Shown in pieces: positions 1 to 6,360 of a stretch of 9,151 bases of DNA. The stretch comes from M55B132 sp964508895 (GTDB lineage Bacteria; Bacteroidota; Bacteroidia; Bacteroidales; B18-G4): positions 1 to 9,151 of the forward strand of contig CAZDWF010000135.1 in NCBI GenBank assembly GCA_964508895.1, in the 5' to 3' direction. Below the pieces are notes generated by a model, which saw only the letters and a list, made by a program, of their open reading frames with translations, had not been told where the DNA came from and ran no database searches. Made by a program: the position numbers and the translations under genes. Every line of letters starts with the position of its first letter. Positions within the stretch are counted from its first letter, which is position 1.

Positions 1-91
1 CGAAACAGCTATGAATAAACTAATTACCATCGCCAACCAGATCCTTGTCAAAACTTATCAATCAAAATCTAAGGAATTACTACGTCTATAA
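1..91 (+). CDS. C-terminal end of a gene cut by the window edge; possible IS110-type transposase tail
   Basis: An open frame enters from the left edge (frame beginning at base 2) and stops at TAA 89-91, leaving 29 codons. The peptide contains AMNKLITIANQILVK. A short helix of the form MNKLI followed by hydrophobic residues is reminiscent of the C-terminus of some IS110-family transposases in Bacteroidota; this is recall from pattern, not a search. The fragment is too short to assign. If it is a transposase, it would fit an island on the left side of the window. It could equally be the tail of an unrelated gene or chance coding. Confidence 0.3.
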   Translation, partial: ETAMNKLITIANQILVKTYQSKSKELLRL

Positions 92-234
92 AGAGTTTAG
101 AATAATCCATTATTTACATCAGTTCTAAATTTACAAAAATTGGGGTAAAGATTTCTTGTAAATGATATAAACTACTAAGCGAATACTTGAAACCTATATA
201 ATTCAATTATTTATTAACTAAAAAAACAAGCTTT

Positions 235-1311
235 ATGAAAAAATCAATTTTTATGATCGGATTAGTATTGTTAATTTGTATAATCTTATCAAATTGTAAC
301 AAAAAGCAAGATGAACCATTAGAAAATGTATCAAAAGTAGAGCAAAACAATGAAGACTATAGACTTGAGCAAAAACTCATTAAGTTTCTTCAAGATATTC
401 GATCAGGTAATAGATCTGGTGAATATGATGTCGATAGTGCAAAATGGTATGTAGAGGCAACTGCAAATTATGAGTATGGAGATGCAGCTATTCCTTACAC
501 TACTTTTGCTTATGATTCTGTATTTATTACTGCTCCAATAACAAATGGAAAAATTACTTCTTCAGATGTATCTGATTTATATGATGAAATAATTGACAGT
601 TTAGAAGCTCAATATGATGATATAAGTAGCTCTAACAAACATCTTGTTTTTGCTGACGTAAGATTAACATCCGAAGACTCTGAAGAAGCATCCTTTTGTG
701 TTTATTCCGGGTTTTCTTATGGGGGTCCTTTTAATTTGTATGGAAATTTTTATAGTTACGATAATTGGAATCATGATGGTGGCCCTGATAATGATGGAGG
801 ATATTGTGAGGGAATTTATAACGGTCAAAGAACTAATTCTGATGGTGCTATGGAATTGTCAAAAAAAATTCGCTATCGTTCCGCTGCAACAAGTGGTAGA
901 TACTATTTCAAAAATATCATTACATTAAGAATTGAGCCTACCGGTCAAATTATTGATGTTGAAACTGGAGACCAATATTCTTGTGATTTTGAGAATCCTG
1001 ATGACATAACACCTGATGATAATTTAATGGATTATTTGATGTATCATTGTTGTTCATTCACAAGCACTTCAAATATGCATGATTGTATTCCTTATAATGA
1101 AATGAATTTCTATAAAACTGCCCATGCTACTGCAATTGACGATGTAATATTTGATTGTGTCACACCATTAACAGTAGGACCTAAAGAAAGAGTTAATGCA
1201 TCAATAGTTGGATGGGAAATATCAAATCCAAATATTATAATATACTGGCATGTAACTACAGCAGAATATGGAACAAAACATTACACTAGTACTTGGCCTA
1301 ATAATTTCTAG
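235..1311 (+). CDS. Uncharacterised lipoprotein, probably outer-membrane anchored
   Basis: The 358-residue protein starts with a clear lipoprotein signal: two lysines, a hydrophobic stretch (residues 5-18) and the lipobox L-S-N-C, with C21 as the lipidated cysteine. Residues after it (N-K-K-Q-D-E) resemble the charged export signals that send Bacteroidota lipoproteins to the cell surface, so surface exposure is possible. The mature part has a W-Y-V-E-A segment at 71-75 and a Gly/Asn/Tyr/Asp-rich patch at about 163-198. It also has seven further cysteines (155, 191, 250, 272, 273, 284, 308) that might form disulfides. I recognise no catalytic motif and assign no function. No Shine-Dalgarno site precedes ATG 235. 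The gene is followed by a hairpin and, in the same direction, a type IX secretion cargo gene, so both neighbours are envelope or secreted proteins. It lies on the presumed island side of the integrase. Confidence 0.8.
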   Translation: MKKSIFMIGLVLLICIILSNCNKKQDEPLENVSKVEQNNEDYRLEQKLIKFLQDIRSGNRSGEYDVDSAKWYVEATANYEYGDAAIPYTTFAYDSVFITAPITNGKITSSDVSDLYDEIIDSLEAQYDDISSSNKHLVFADVRLTSEDSEEASFCVYSGFSYGGPFNLYGNFYSYDNWNHDGGPDNDGGYCEGIYNGQRTNSDGAMELSKKIRYRSAATSGRYYFKNIITLRIEPTGQIIDVETGDQYSCDFENPDDITPDDNLMDYLMYHCCSFTSTSNMHDCIPYNEMNFYKTAHATAIDDVIFDCVTPLTVGPKERVNASIVGWEISNPNIIIYWHVTTAEYGTKHYTSTWPNNF

Positions 1312-1326
1312 AGTAATATTATATTT

Positions 1327-1363
1327 GTGATACACTTTTGTTATCATTATAAAAGTGTATCAC
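1327..1363 (+). terminator. Perfect 13-bp inverted repeat between the lipoprotein and cargo genes
   Basis: GTGATACACTTTT at 1327-1339 is mirrored exactly by AAAAGTGTATCAC at 1351-1363, with an 11-nt AT-rich loop. It begins 16 bases after the lipoprotein stop and ends 20 bases before the next ATG. The following bases (TTCTTATAATAATTGATTTT) are U-containing but not a clean U run, so a classical rho-independent terminator is not certain. It could instead be a partial terminator, an mRNA-stabilising 3' hairpin or a 5'-UTR element of the downstream gene. Confidence 0.5.
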
Positions 1364-1383
1364 TTCTTATAATAATTGATTTT

Positions 1384-2844
1384 ATGAAACCAATCATTTT
1401 GTCATATCTAATTTTTTTTAGTTCTATTTGTCTTGGACAATCTACTTTCACATATTGGGAAAAAGGGAGTAGGGATGAAGTACCAGTTGGTATCTATGAA
1501 GATTTAAATAATAATCTATATGTATCATTAGCAAGATATGAAGATCATCTTTCAGATCATACAAGAATTATAAAGTTAGATGAGCTCGGTAATCTAGTTG
1601 ATTCAGTAATATTAATTAATGAGAATTGTAAATGTTACATTGATGAAATAGTTGAAGGTTCTGACAGTTCATTTTTAGCTTTTGGAATAATTGATTGTGA
1701 TTCCGTGAATAACTTATGGGTTGTTGTAATTGACTATAACATGAATGTTATTAGTGATTTCAGCTATCCATTAGAAAGTCAGATTATTTCAAATATATAT
1801 TCTGTAAAAACAAATGATGCTAATTATTATACACTTTTTACAATAGGATCAGTAGGAAATACTTCTATATATATGTACGAGTTTTCTTCGTCTGGGCTTC
1901 TTTTAAGTCAAGAAAATATAGACGAAGGAGGCCAAATGAATATCGTGTGTGATATTGTTAATGATTCTAATAGAGCTCAGTATAAAATATTCTCATATAG
2001 TCCAATTACGGAGTTAAGTTGTTTTGTAAGTAATCTAAATTATTCTCTCAATACAATTAATTTTAAATTTTTAGATGGATATTTACTTGGTGGTAATTCA
2101 GCTAAATTTATTAATTCAAAGAAATACGTGCTATCCGGGATGTATTTATCAATGCCTTCTAATCATATAGATATTGCCGCTTATATAATAGATCATAAAG
2201 ACTCAGTGTTATCAAGATTAATAATAGGGAATTCCGAAGTAAATGAATATTTAAATAAAGATAATCTTAGTTTTACAAATTCGAATAATATTTTTTTAAG
2301 TGCAACTACAAACGCGATCCATGGAAACCTTCATTTTTCAAAATCTCCAACGGAAATATTAATTTACATGCTTGATTCGAGTTTAAATGTAAAGGAAAGT
2401 AGATTATATGGAGGAGATGCCTGCTATTTTGTTTATAGAACATTTGCTACAAGGGATGGTGGATTACTTATAACTTCATCCAGATACGATTATTTGACTC
2501 AAAACTTAGAAAGAGATCCATATATATTAAAGGTTGATTCTACCGGATTAATTACCTCTATTAACGATCCGACAAAAAACACAATTAAATCAAATGAAAT
2601 CATATTATATCCAAATCCTGCTCAAAGCTTCATTAATATTGAATTTCCTGAATCAGAAGAATCATCCAGAATGCGATTGATAATATATAGTATTTATGGA
2701 GAAAAACAAGATGAGATAAATATACAACATGATCAAAGTCGATTGATAATTGATGTCGGTAATTACAGGAATGGATTATATATTGCTACGTTTTTAATAG
2801 ATCAAACTGATATTATTCAGCAAAAGTTTATTATTTCAAGATAA
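1384..2844 (+). CDS. Secreted protein with C-terminal type IX secretion (T9SS type A) sorting domain
   Basis: Starting at ATG 1384, the protein has 486 residues. I chose this start because it begins directly with a signal peptide (K2, a hydrophobic stretch, end near C-L-G-Q at 17-20). The upstream in-frame GTG at 1327 would add 19 residues and lies inside a hairpin. The body (about 21-400) is rich in short beta-strand-like segments with repeated forms such as I-I-K-L-D-E-L-G-N and I-L-K-V-D-S-T-G. This suggests a beta-propeller-like fold, but I see no catalytic residues. Residues about 405-486 are a classic type A sorting domain: L-Y-P-N-P near its start, then I-Y-S-I-Y-G-E, then Y-R-N-G-L-Y, ending Q-K-F-I-I-S-R. 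In this family the tail directs export across the outer membrane by the type IX system and is usually removed. A PorT gene lies 2.5 kb to the right. The protein's role outside the cell is unknown. Confidence 0.85.
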   Translation: MKPIILSYLIFFSSICLGQSTFTYWEKGSRDEVPVGIYEDLNNNLYVSLARYEDHLSDHTRIIKLDELGNLVDSVILINENCKCYIDEIVEGSDSSFLAFGIIDCDSVNNLWVVVIDYNMNVISDFSYPLESQIISNIYSVKTNDANYYTLFTIGSVGNTSIYMYEFSSSGLLLSQENIDEGGQMNIVCDIVNDSNRAQYKIFSYSPITELSCFVSNLNYSLNTINFKFLDGYLLGGNSAKFINSKKYVLSGMYLSMPSNHIDIAAYIIDHKDSVLSRLIIGNSEVNEYLNKDNLSFTNSNNIFLSATTNAIHGNLHFSKSPTEILIYMLDSSLNVKESRLYGGDACYFVYRTFATRDGGLLITSSRYDYLTQNLERDPYILKVDSTGLITSINDPTKNTIKSNEIILYPNPAQSFINIEFPESEESSRMRLIIYSIYGEKQDEINIQHDQSRLIIDVGNYRNGLYIATFLIDQTDIIQQKFIISR

Positions 2845-2940
2845 ATTATATTAATGTAAATCTTCAAAGACAGATGAACTTTTCTTAGCGTTATTTCTTA
2901 AGTGTGATTCTACCATTAACTTTAAGAATAGCTTACATGT

Positions 2941-2970
2941 AATATCTATTTACAGATAAATGGAGATATT
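2941..2970. terminator. Imperfect hairpin between convergent genes, possible bidirectional terminator
   Basis: AATATCTATTTA (2941-2952) pairs with TAAAT-gg-AGATATT (2957-2970), with a 4-nt loop and a 2-nt bulge. It lies between the stop of the type IX cargo gene (+) and the stop of the integrase (-), where a bidirectional terminator would be expected. A weaker inverted repeat (TTCTTAA about 2894-2900, TTAAGAA about 2921-2927) lies just upstream. Neither is followed by a clear U tract, so the assignment rests on structure and place only. Confidence 0.35.
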
Positions 2971-2997
2971 ATTAGTTCATAGAAGAAATGGCTGTAA

Positions 2998-4227
2998 TTA
3001 AAGGTTTGAATATATCTTTTTAATATTTTGCATATCCTTTGATATTCTTTCATCAAGTAGTTTAGCATAGATCTTCGTGGTTTTAAGTGAGCTGTGGCCA
3101 AGCATTTTGGATACACTTTCGATAGGTACTCCATTGTTTAGGGTTACTGTGGTTGCGAAGGTGTGGCGTGCAATGTGGCTTGTAAGGTTTTTTGTGATAC
3201 CACAGAGATCAGCGATTTCTTTGAGATAGGAGTTCATCTTTTGGTTTGAAGGGACTGGGAGTAAGAAACCTTTGGTTTGTACGATGGGGTGGTCGGCGTA
3301 TTTGTCGAGGATATCCTGTGCGAAGGGCAGGATAGGGACGTTGCATTTGTTGTTTTCCTTGGATTTTTGTCTGATGATGGAGATCCACTTATGACCATCA
3401 ATTCCAAGGACGACATTTTCGGATTTCAGGTTTTTGATTTCTGTATAGGCAAGGCCAGTGAAACAGGAGAAGAGGAAGCAGTGTTTGATATAGTTGAGGC
3501 GCTCTATATAAAATGTTTTGTTTATTATTTTTTCAAGTTCGTGTTCAGTAAGGAATTCTTTGTTGACTTTGTGCATAGTGAGTTTGATAATTTTAAATGG
3601 TTCATGGAGGGTGAGACCTTTTTTGTGTAATTCATTATATACTTTTTTCAAACGTATCAGGTTTTTCATGGTAGTATTGTGAGCGCATTGCTGTTGAACT
3701 TTGAGGTAGTGTTCGAATTGTGTAATGAAGTTGTAGTTGATATTGTCAATGGGGATATCATTGGAGTTATATTCAGTTTTTAAAAATTCTTTAAGGTGGT
3801 TGTAAGTTGTATTATACATTTTATAGGTTCCATAGGAGGAATCTATATTTATTCTAGTTTTCAGAAGATTATTGTGTTTTTGGAATTCATTTAGAATTGT
3901 TGGCACTACTTTTTTAATACCCAGGTATTTTTCTTTGATCTTGTATATAGTGATTTCTTCATTATTGGAGTTTAGTTCATTGATGATACTTTGAATGCGA
4001 TATTTTACTGAATCAATGAATTTACTGGATAGAAGAGCTTCTTTGGTATTAGCTGTTACTTTTCCATAATCAGAGCTCCAGTAGCCTTTATTGAGGCTAT
4101 GATGCAGTGAGAATTCTATGCTTTTCTTATTCTGGGTGAGCTTGAGGAACAGGGGAGCTTCCCCATTTTTTAATAGCTTGGTTTTTTTGATATAGAACAA
4201 AATGTTAAAAGAACTTTTATTTTCCAT
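2998..4227 (-). CDS. Tyrosine site-specific recombinase (integrase), Bacteroidota mobile-element type
   Basis: The 409-residue length fits Bacteroidota integrases, which have three parts: an N-terminal arm-DNA-binding domain (about 1-100), a SAM-like core-binding domain (about 110-210) and a catalytic domain (about 225-400). Catalytic residues visible are H351 and R354 (H-I-A-R-H), H378 (L-G-H-S-S) and the nucleophile Y387 (K-I-Y-A-K-L). A beta-strand lysine is probably among K288/K290. The usual first catalytic arginine in box I is replaced: the segment reads C-F-T-G-L-A-Y, giving A260. Loss of this arginine is known in IntDOT-type integrases of Bacteroides conjugative transposons, so it need not mean inactivity. 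The gene reads away from the 3' end of tRNA-Glu, the usual place for an island integrase. GC content is clearly higher in the catalytic half than in the N-terminal half. It would catalyse integration or excision of an element extending leftwards. Confidence 0.9.
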   Translation of the reverse strand: MENKSSFNILFYIKKTKLLKNGEAPLFLKLTQNKKSIEFSLHHSLNKGYWSSDYGKVTANTKEALLSSKFIDSVKYRIQSIINELNSNNEEITIYKIKEKYLGIKKVVPTILNEFQKHNNLLKTRINIDSSYGTYKMYNTTYNHLKEFLKTEYNSNDIPIDNINYNFITQFEHYLKVQQQCAHNTTMKNLIRLKKVYNELHKKGLTLHEPFKIIKLTMHKVNKEFLTEHELEKIINKTFYIERLNYIKHCFLFSCFTGLAYTEIKNLKSENVVLGIDGHKWISIIRQKSKENNKCNVPILPFAQDILDKYADHPIVQTKGFLLPVPSNQKMNSYLKEIADLCGITKNLTSHIARHTFATTVTLNNGVPIESVSKMLGHSSLKTTKIYAKLLDERISKDMQNIKKIYSNL

Positions 4228-4292
4228 GATAAATGATTTAGATTAACACTAGTTTAATTTCTGAAACCATTCTTTACCAAAGGATAACGGAG

Positions 4293-4380
4293 CAACCGTT
4301 GGAGTTTTTTTCGAAAATCTATGTCCAACGATTAGTCCAACGGTAACCACCGGAATTTAGAGGAATTCACCGGATTTGTT
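4293..4380. repeat. Cluster of short direct and inverted repeats between integrase and tRNA: candidate attachment/arm-site region
   Basis: ACCGTTGGA (4295-4303) and TCCAACGGT (4336-4344) form a perfect 9-bp inverted repeat. A further direct copy, GTCCAACG, lies at 4324-4331, only 11 bp before the GTCCAACG that begins at 4335. Next come two near-direct copies of CACCGGAATTT / CACCGGATTT (4348-4358 and 4369-4378), with GGAATT repeated between them. Such clustering of repeats just upstream of an integrase start and beside a tRNA 3' end is what integrase arm-binding or directionality-factor sites look like. The crossover core cannot be fixed because the other junction is not in the window. Confidence 0.4.
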
Positions 4381-4385
4381 AAACG

Positions 4386-4419
4386 AAAAAATCCAGTAAG
4401 TCGTTGATTTACTGGATTT
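4386..4419 (-). terminator. Rho-independent terminator of tRNA-Glu
   Basis: AAATCCAGTAA (4389-4399) and TTACTGGATTT (4409-4419) form a perfect 11-bp stem with a 9-nt loop. Read on the minus strand, the stem is followed directly by a T run (six T in total, including the end of the stem). It begins 35 bases beyond the 3' end of the tRNA in the direction of its transcription. Confidence 0.75.
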
Positions 4420-4454
4420 CTGCTTAATTTTCCCTGTTTTGCTTTTCTAAAAAG

Positions 4455-4528
4455 TAGTCCGTACGGGATTCGAACCCGTGTTACCAGGATGAAAACCTGG
4501 CGTCCTGACCTGGCTAGACGAACGGACC
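4455..4528 (-). tRNA. tRNA-Glu (anticodon TTC)
   Basis: On the minus strand the gene folds as a full cloverleaf. The acceptor stem is GGTCCGT (4522-4528) with ACGGACT (4456-4462), ending in a G-U pair. The D-arm has GTC..GAC, the anticodon stem is CCAGG/CCTGG (4496-4500 and 4484-4488), and the T-arm contains GGTTCGAATCC. The anticodon loop is TTTTCAT, giving anticodon TTC at 4491-4493. The discriminator is A (4455) and no CCA is encoded. A promoter lies just upstream and a terminator downstream, so it is a single-gene unit. Its 3' end faces the integrase gene. Confidence 0.95.
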
Positions 4529-4542
4529 GTGAAAATCGAGTG

Positions 4543-4573
4543 CAAAAATAATACAATTTTTGATTCTTGCAAA
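4543..4573 (-). promoter_or_regulatory. Promoter of tRNA-Glu, Bacteroidota type
   Basis: On the minus strand TTTG (4570-4573) is followed after 19 bp by TATTTTTG (4543-4550). This matches the Bacteroidota -33 / -7 form TTTG-N19-TAnnTTTG. Transcription would start near 4536, about 8 bases before the tRNA 5' end at 4528. Confidence 0.7.
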
Positions 4574-4587
4574 AATTTTTATGAAAT

Positions 4588-5283
4588 TTACTTATCTAAA
4601 TCGTCGATGTCGGCCTGAAACTTGAAACCAAGACGTTTACCTGTCTTTATTGTCATTGCATCAAGGGTTGAAAGTATTTCATGAACCTTAATTTCCTTGA
4701 TCTGATCGTATGGTGGAACCAGAAGATCAAAGCCAATGGTATAACGAATAGCGGATTCTATGATTTCTTTTACTTTTTTCTCATTAATCACACTATCAGC
4801 GAAATTATTCGGGAGTAAGCGAAGCTCTCGCTTTCCGTCTATATAAAAGTGCTTGTCGATGTTGACAAAAACCCTGCCAATAAGATATCCTACATCATTA
4901 ATCCTTCTGTATTTCAATGAATCACCAAGGAAGTTGAATATATTGATTATACCACAAAATGATCTTGACTGATCATCTTTTACATAAGAAGTGTTTTGAA
5001 TAAAATGATCTTTTGGAAATTCAAAAACATTGGTATGCATCATAAATATTAACACATCTCCTGAAAACTTTAATTCAGCTTCGAACTCACCTTTATCTTT
5101 ATACTCAAAAGGGATTTGAAATTCTGGTTTAATACCATCATCATTATATTCATTCACCAGTTCAGTTAATACTTTTTTTATCAGGTTTATAGTATCAAGT
5201 GTATTGGTATATACTTTTTGCTTTATGCTTCCTTTATCTACCAGGAACTGGAATAGCTCGTGATTATCATCTTTTTTTTTCAT
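4588..5283 (-). CDS. Conserved-looking cytoplasmic protein of unknown function, downstream of porT
   Basis: The protein has 231 residues, no signal peptide and no membrane segment. It starts with a lysine/aspartate-rich stretch (M-K-K-K-D-D) and ends acidic (D-I-D-D-L-D-K). The sequence is a mixed alpha/beta pattern: a likely helix at about 24-45 (T-N-T-L-D-T-I-N-L-I-K-K), strands around 69-82, then a helix in the C-terminal third. I recognise no named domain, active-site motif or nucleotide-binding loop. It follows porT on the same strand with a 65-bp gap, most of which is a heptamer tandem array, so the two may be cotranscribed. Upstream of ATG 5283 there is no Shine-Dalgarno site, only AT-rich sequence, as is usual in this phylum. 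A tRNA with its own promoter follows. No function is assigned. Confidence 0.75.
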   Translation of the reverse strand: MKKKDDNHELFQFLVDKGSIKQKVYTNTLDTINLIKKVLTELVNEYNDDGIKPEFQIPFEYKDKGEFEAELKFSGDVLIFMMHTNVFEFPKDHFIQNTSYVKDDQSRSFCGIINIFNFLGDSLKYRRINDVGYLIGRVFVNIDKHFYIDGKRELRLLPNNFADSVINEKKVKEIIESAIRYTIGFDLLVPPYDQIKEIKVHEILSTLDAMTIKTGKRLGFKFQADIDDLDK

Positions 5284-5300
5284 AATGAAGTTTGTTAAAT

Positions 5301-5349
5301 AGTGACCAGTGACTAGTGACCAGTGACCAGTGACCAGTGACCAGTGAAC
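5301..5349. repeat. Seven tandem copies of a 7-bp unit (AGTGACC)
   Basis: Reading the plus strand from 5301, the copies are AGTGACC, AGTGACT, then four of AGTGACC, then AGTGAAC, making 49 bp. The last copy shares one base with the porT stop codon (CTA at 5349-5351, TAG on the minus strand). The array fills most of the 65-bp gap between porT and the next gene. The unit is not self-complementary, so it should not form a hairpin. Such short tandem arrays change copy number by slippage. Here that would alter the spacing between the two genes, not their reading frames. Confidence 0.95.
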
Positions 5350-6134
5350 TATTCAAAGGTAAAAGAAATCTGCCAGATTTTTGATTTTAAACTCTCAATT
5401 CCTGCAGTATAAATGTTATCTTCTCTTTTCAGGATGTCAGTGAGGCCATATGACATTTTTATCTCAATGCCGAATTTGAACCACCCATTATAGAAATCAA
5501 AACCCACACCTGCCTCTAACAGAAAATCATTTCTATTAAGTTTTACTAGTGTGTTTTGATTTTCTTCCTGCTTTTTTTCAGCCCTGGCTGAAGCAAGGTC
5601 AATCACATATTTGCCTCCTGCAAGCACATAGGCTCTTACGTTGTTTAACCTTTTGGATTTATACTTAATGAACAGGGGAAATTCAACATAAGTAGAGGTT
5701 ATGTTTTTCTGATATTCAACAATAGTAGGTGCTTTATTGCCTCTATACCTAATAAAATTATAATCTATTCTTCTTTCTCCAAATGAAAGTGATGGAATAA
5801 ACCTCAGGTCGAAATATTTTCCCAACCGCAGATTACCCACTATCCCGATTGTAAATCCCAGGGTTGGTCGTGCAGAAATGCTATTGATCCTTACAGAATC
5901 AGCATAGAAATCTGGTGAATAGATTGAATCGTATGTTAGCATTGAAAGGTCATCTTTAACCTTTAGGGTAAAACCCATCTGGTTCACTGCAAGAGTAAAT
6001 CCAAAGTGATAGGGAGCATAATCGTAAGTAGGAAGGTTCATTACACTTCTCTGACTATAAGTATTATTTGCTATAAATAATACCAATAATAATACTGCGA
6101 AATACTTTGTGATTTTACTCAATCTTCTATTCAT
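5349..6134 (-). CDS. porT: PorT-family outer membrane protein of the type IX secretion system
   Basis: The 261-residue protein has an N-terminal signal peptide (basic N-R-R, hydrophobic stretch about 12-22, end near Y-S-Q at 26-28). The rest is alternating beta-strand sequence typical of a small outer-membrane barrel. Segments I recognise as PorT/SprT-like are N-L-P-T-Y-D-Y-A-P-Y-H-F-G-F near the mature start, and G-I-V-G-N-L-R-L-G-K-Y-F-D-L-R-F-I-P-S-L-S-F-G-E-R in the middle. The latter is strongly conserved in the family. The C-terminus ends in a strand with F-T-F-E, as in barrel proteins. PorT is needed for type IX secretion in Porphyromonas gingivalis and for gliding in Flavobacterium relatives. 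A candidate export substrate with the matching tail is encoded at 1384-2844. A TAAGTTTG promoter element lies about 60 bp upstream. A smaller chance remains that it is a generic barrel relative. Confidence 0.85.
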   Translation of the reverse strand: MNRRLSKITKYFAVLLLVLFIANNTYSQRSVMNLPTYDYAPYHFGFTLAVNQMGFTLKVKDDLSMLTYDSIYSPDFYADSVRINSISARPTLGFTIGIVGNLRLGKYFDLRFIPSLSFGERRIDYNFIRYRGNKAPTIVEYQKNITSTYVEFPLFIKYKSKRLNNVRAYVLAGGKYVIDLASARAEKKQEENQNTLVKLNRNDFLLEAGVGFDFYNGWFKFGIEIKMSYGLTDILKREDNIYTAGIESLKSKIWQISFTFE

Positions 6135-6151
6135 ATATCGTTTAGTTAACG

Positions 6152-6270
6152 AGGATTGAAGGATTTTATTCTATCTGAGAATATATGAATTTGCAAACTT
6201 ACTAAAAATATATATTTAATGTGATTAATTTAATAATGCCCTAACAGGATTGAAGAATTTTATAATCTAT
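6152..6270. repeat. Imperfect direct repeat upstream of porT
   Basis: AGGATTGAAGGATTTTAT followed by TCTAT (6152-6174) recurs as AGGATTGAAGAATTTTAT followed by AATCTAT (6246-6270), about 94 bp apart and flanking the candidate porT -7 element. The similarity is too long to be likely by chance even in AT-rich DNA. The copies could be paired binding sites or a small duplication. The feature spans both copies and the sequence between them. Confidence 0.55.
6194..6201 (-). promoter_or_regulatory. Candidate -7 element for porT
   Basis: The minus strand reads TAAGTTTG here, an exact match to TAnnTTTG, 59 bases before the porT ATG. A good TTTG element about 19-20 bp further upstream is not visible, so the promoter may be weak or dependent on an activator. 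Confidence 0.45.
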
Positions 6271-6360
6271 GCAACCATTGTAGACCTTTTGAAGTCATTA
6301 TATAATGTAATTAATAAATTAATTGTTCATAAAGCCTGGGGAATTAATAGTTTTCAACTG

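Noticed and set aside
698..928. Hydrophobic 76-codon frame inside the lipoprotein gene
   Set aside because: It is an out-of-frame shadow; the main frame has an intact lipoprotein signal and continuous coding character.
1327..1363. Invertible promoter flanked by inverted repeats
   Set aside because: The loop is only 11 bp, too short to carry an invertible promoter; a hairpin is the simpler reading.
1327..1383. Longer start for the type IX cargo protein at GTG 1327
   Set aside because: It would place 19 residues before a complete signal peptide and start inside a hairpin arm; ATG 1384 gives a normal signal peptide.
2946..3134. Open frame overlapping the integrase 3' end in another frame
   Set aside because: It mostly overlaps the integrase C-terminus, including the region around Y387, which is clearly the coding frame.
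3277..3630. Open frame of 117 codons opposite the integrase
   Set aside because: It is fully antisense to the conserved catalytic domain of the integrase and has no start signals of its own.
4455..4528. Duplicated tRNA 3' end as the far attachment site within this window
   Set aside because: I looked for a second copy of the T-arm and acceptor sequence on both strands and saw none, so the other junction must lie outside.
4332..4556. Open frame of 74 codons on the minus strand
   Set aside because: It runs through the tRNA gene and its terminator; the reading is an accident of those sequences.
5301..5349. CRISPR array
   Set aside because: The 7-bp units are directly adjacent with no spacers.
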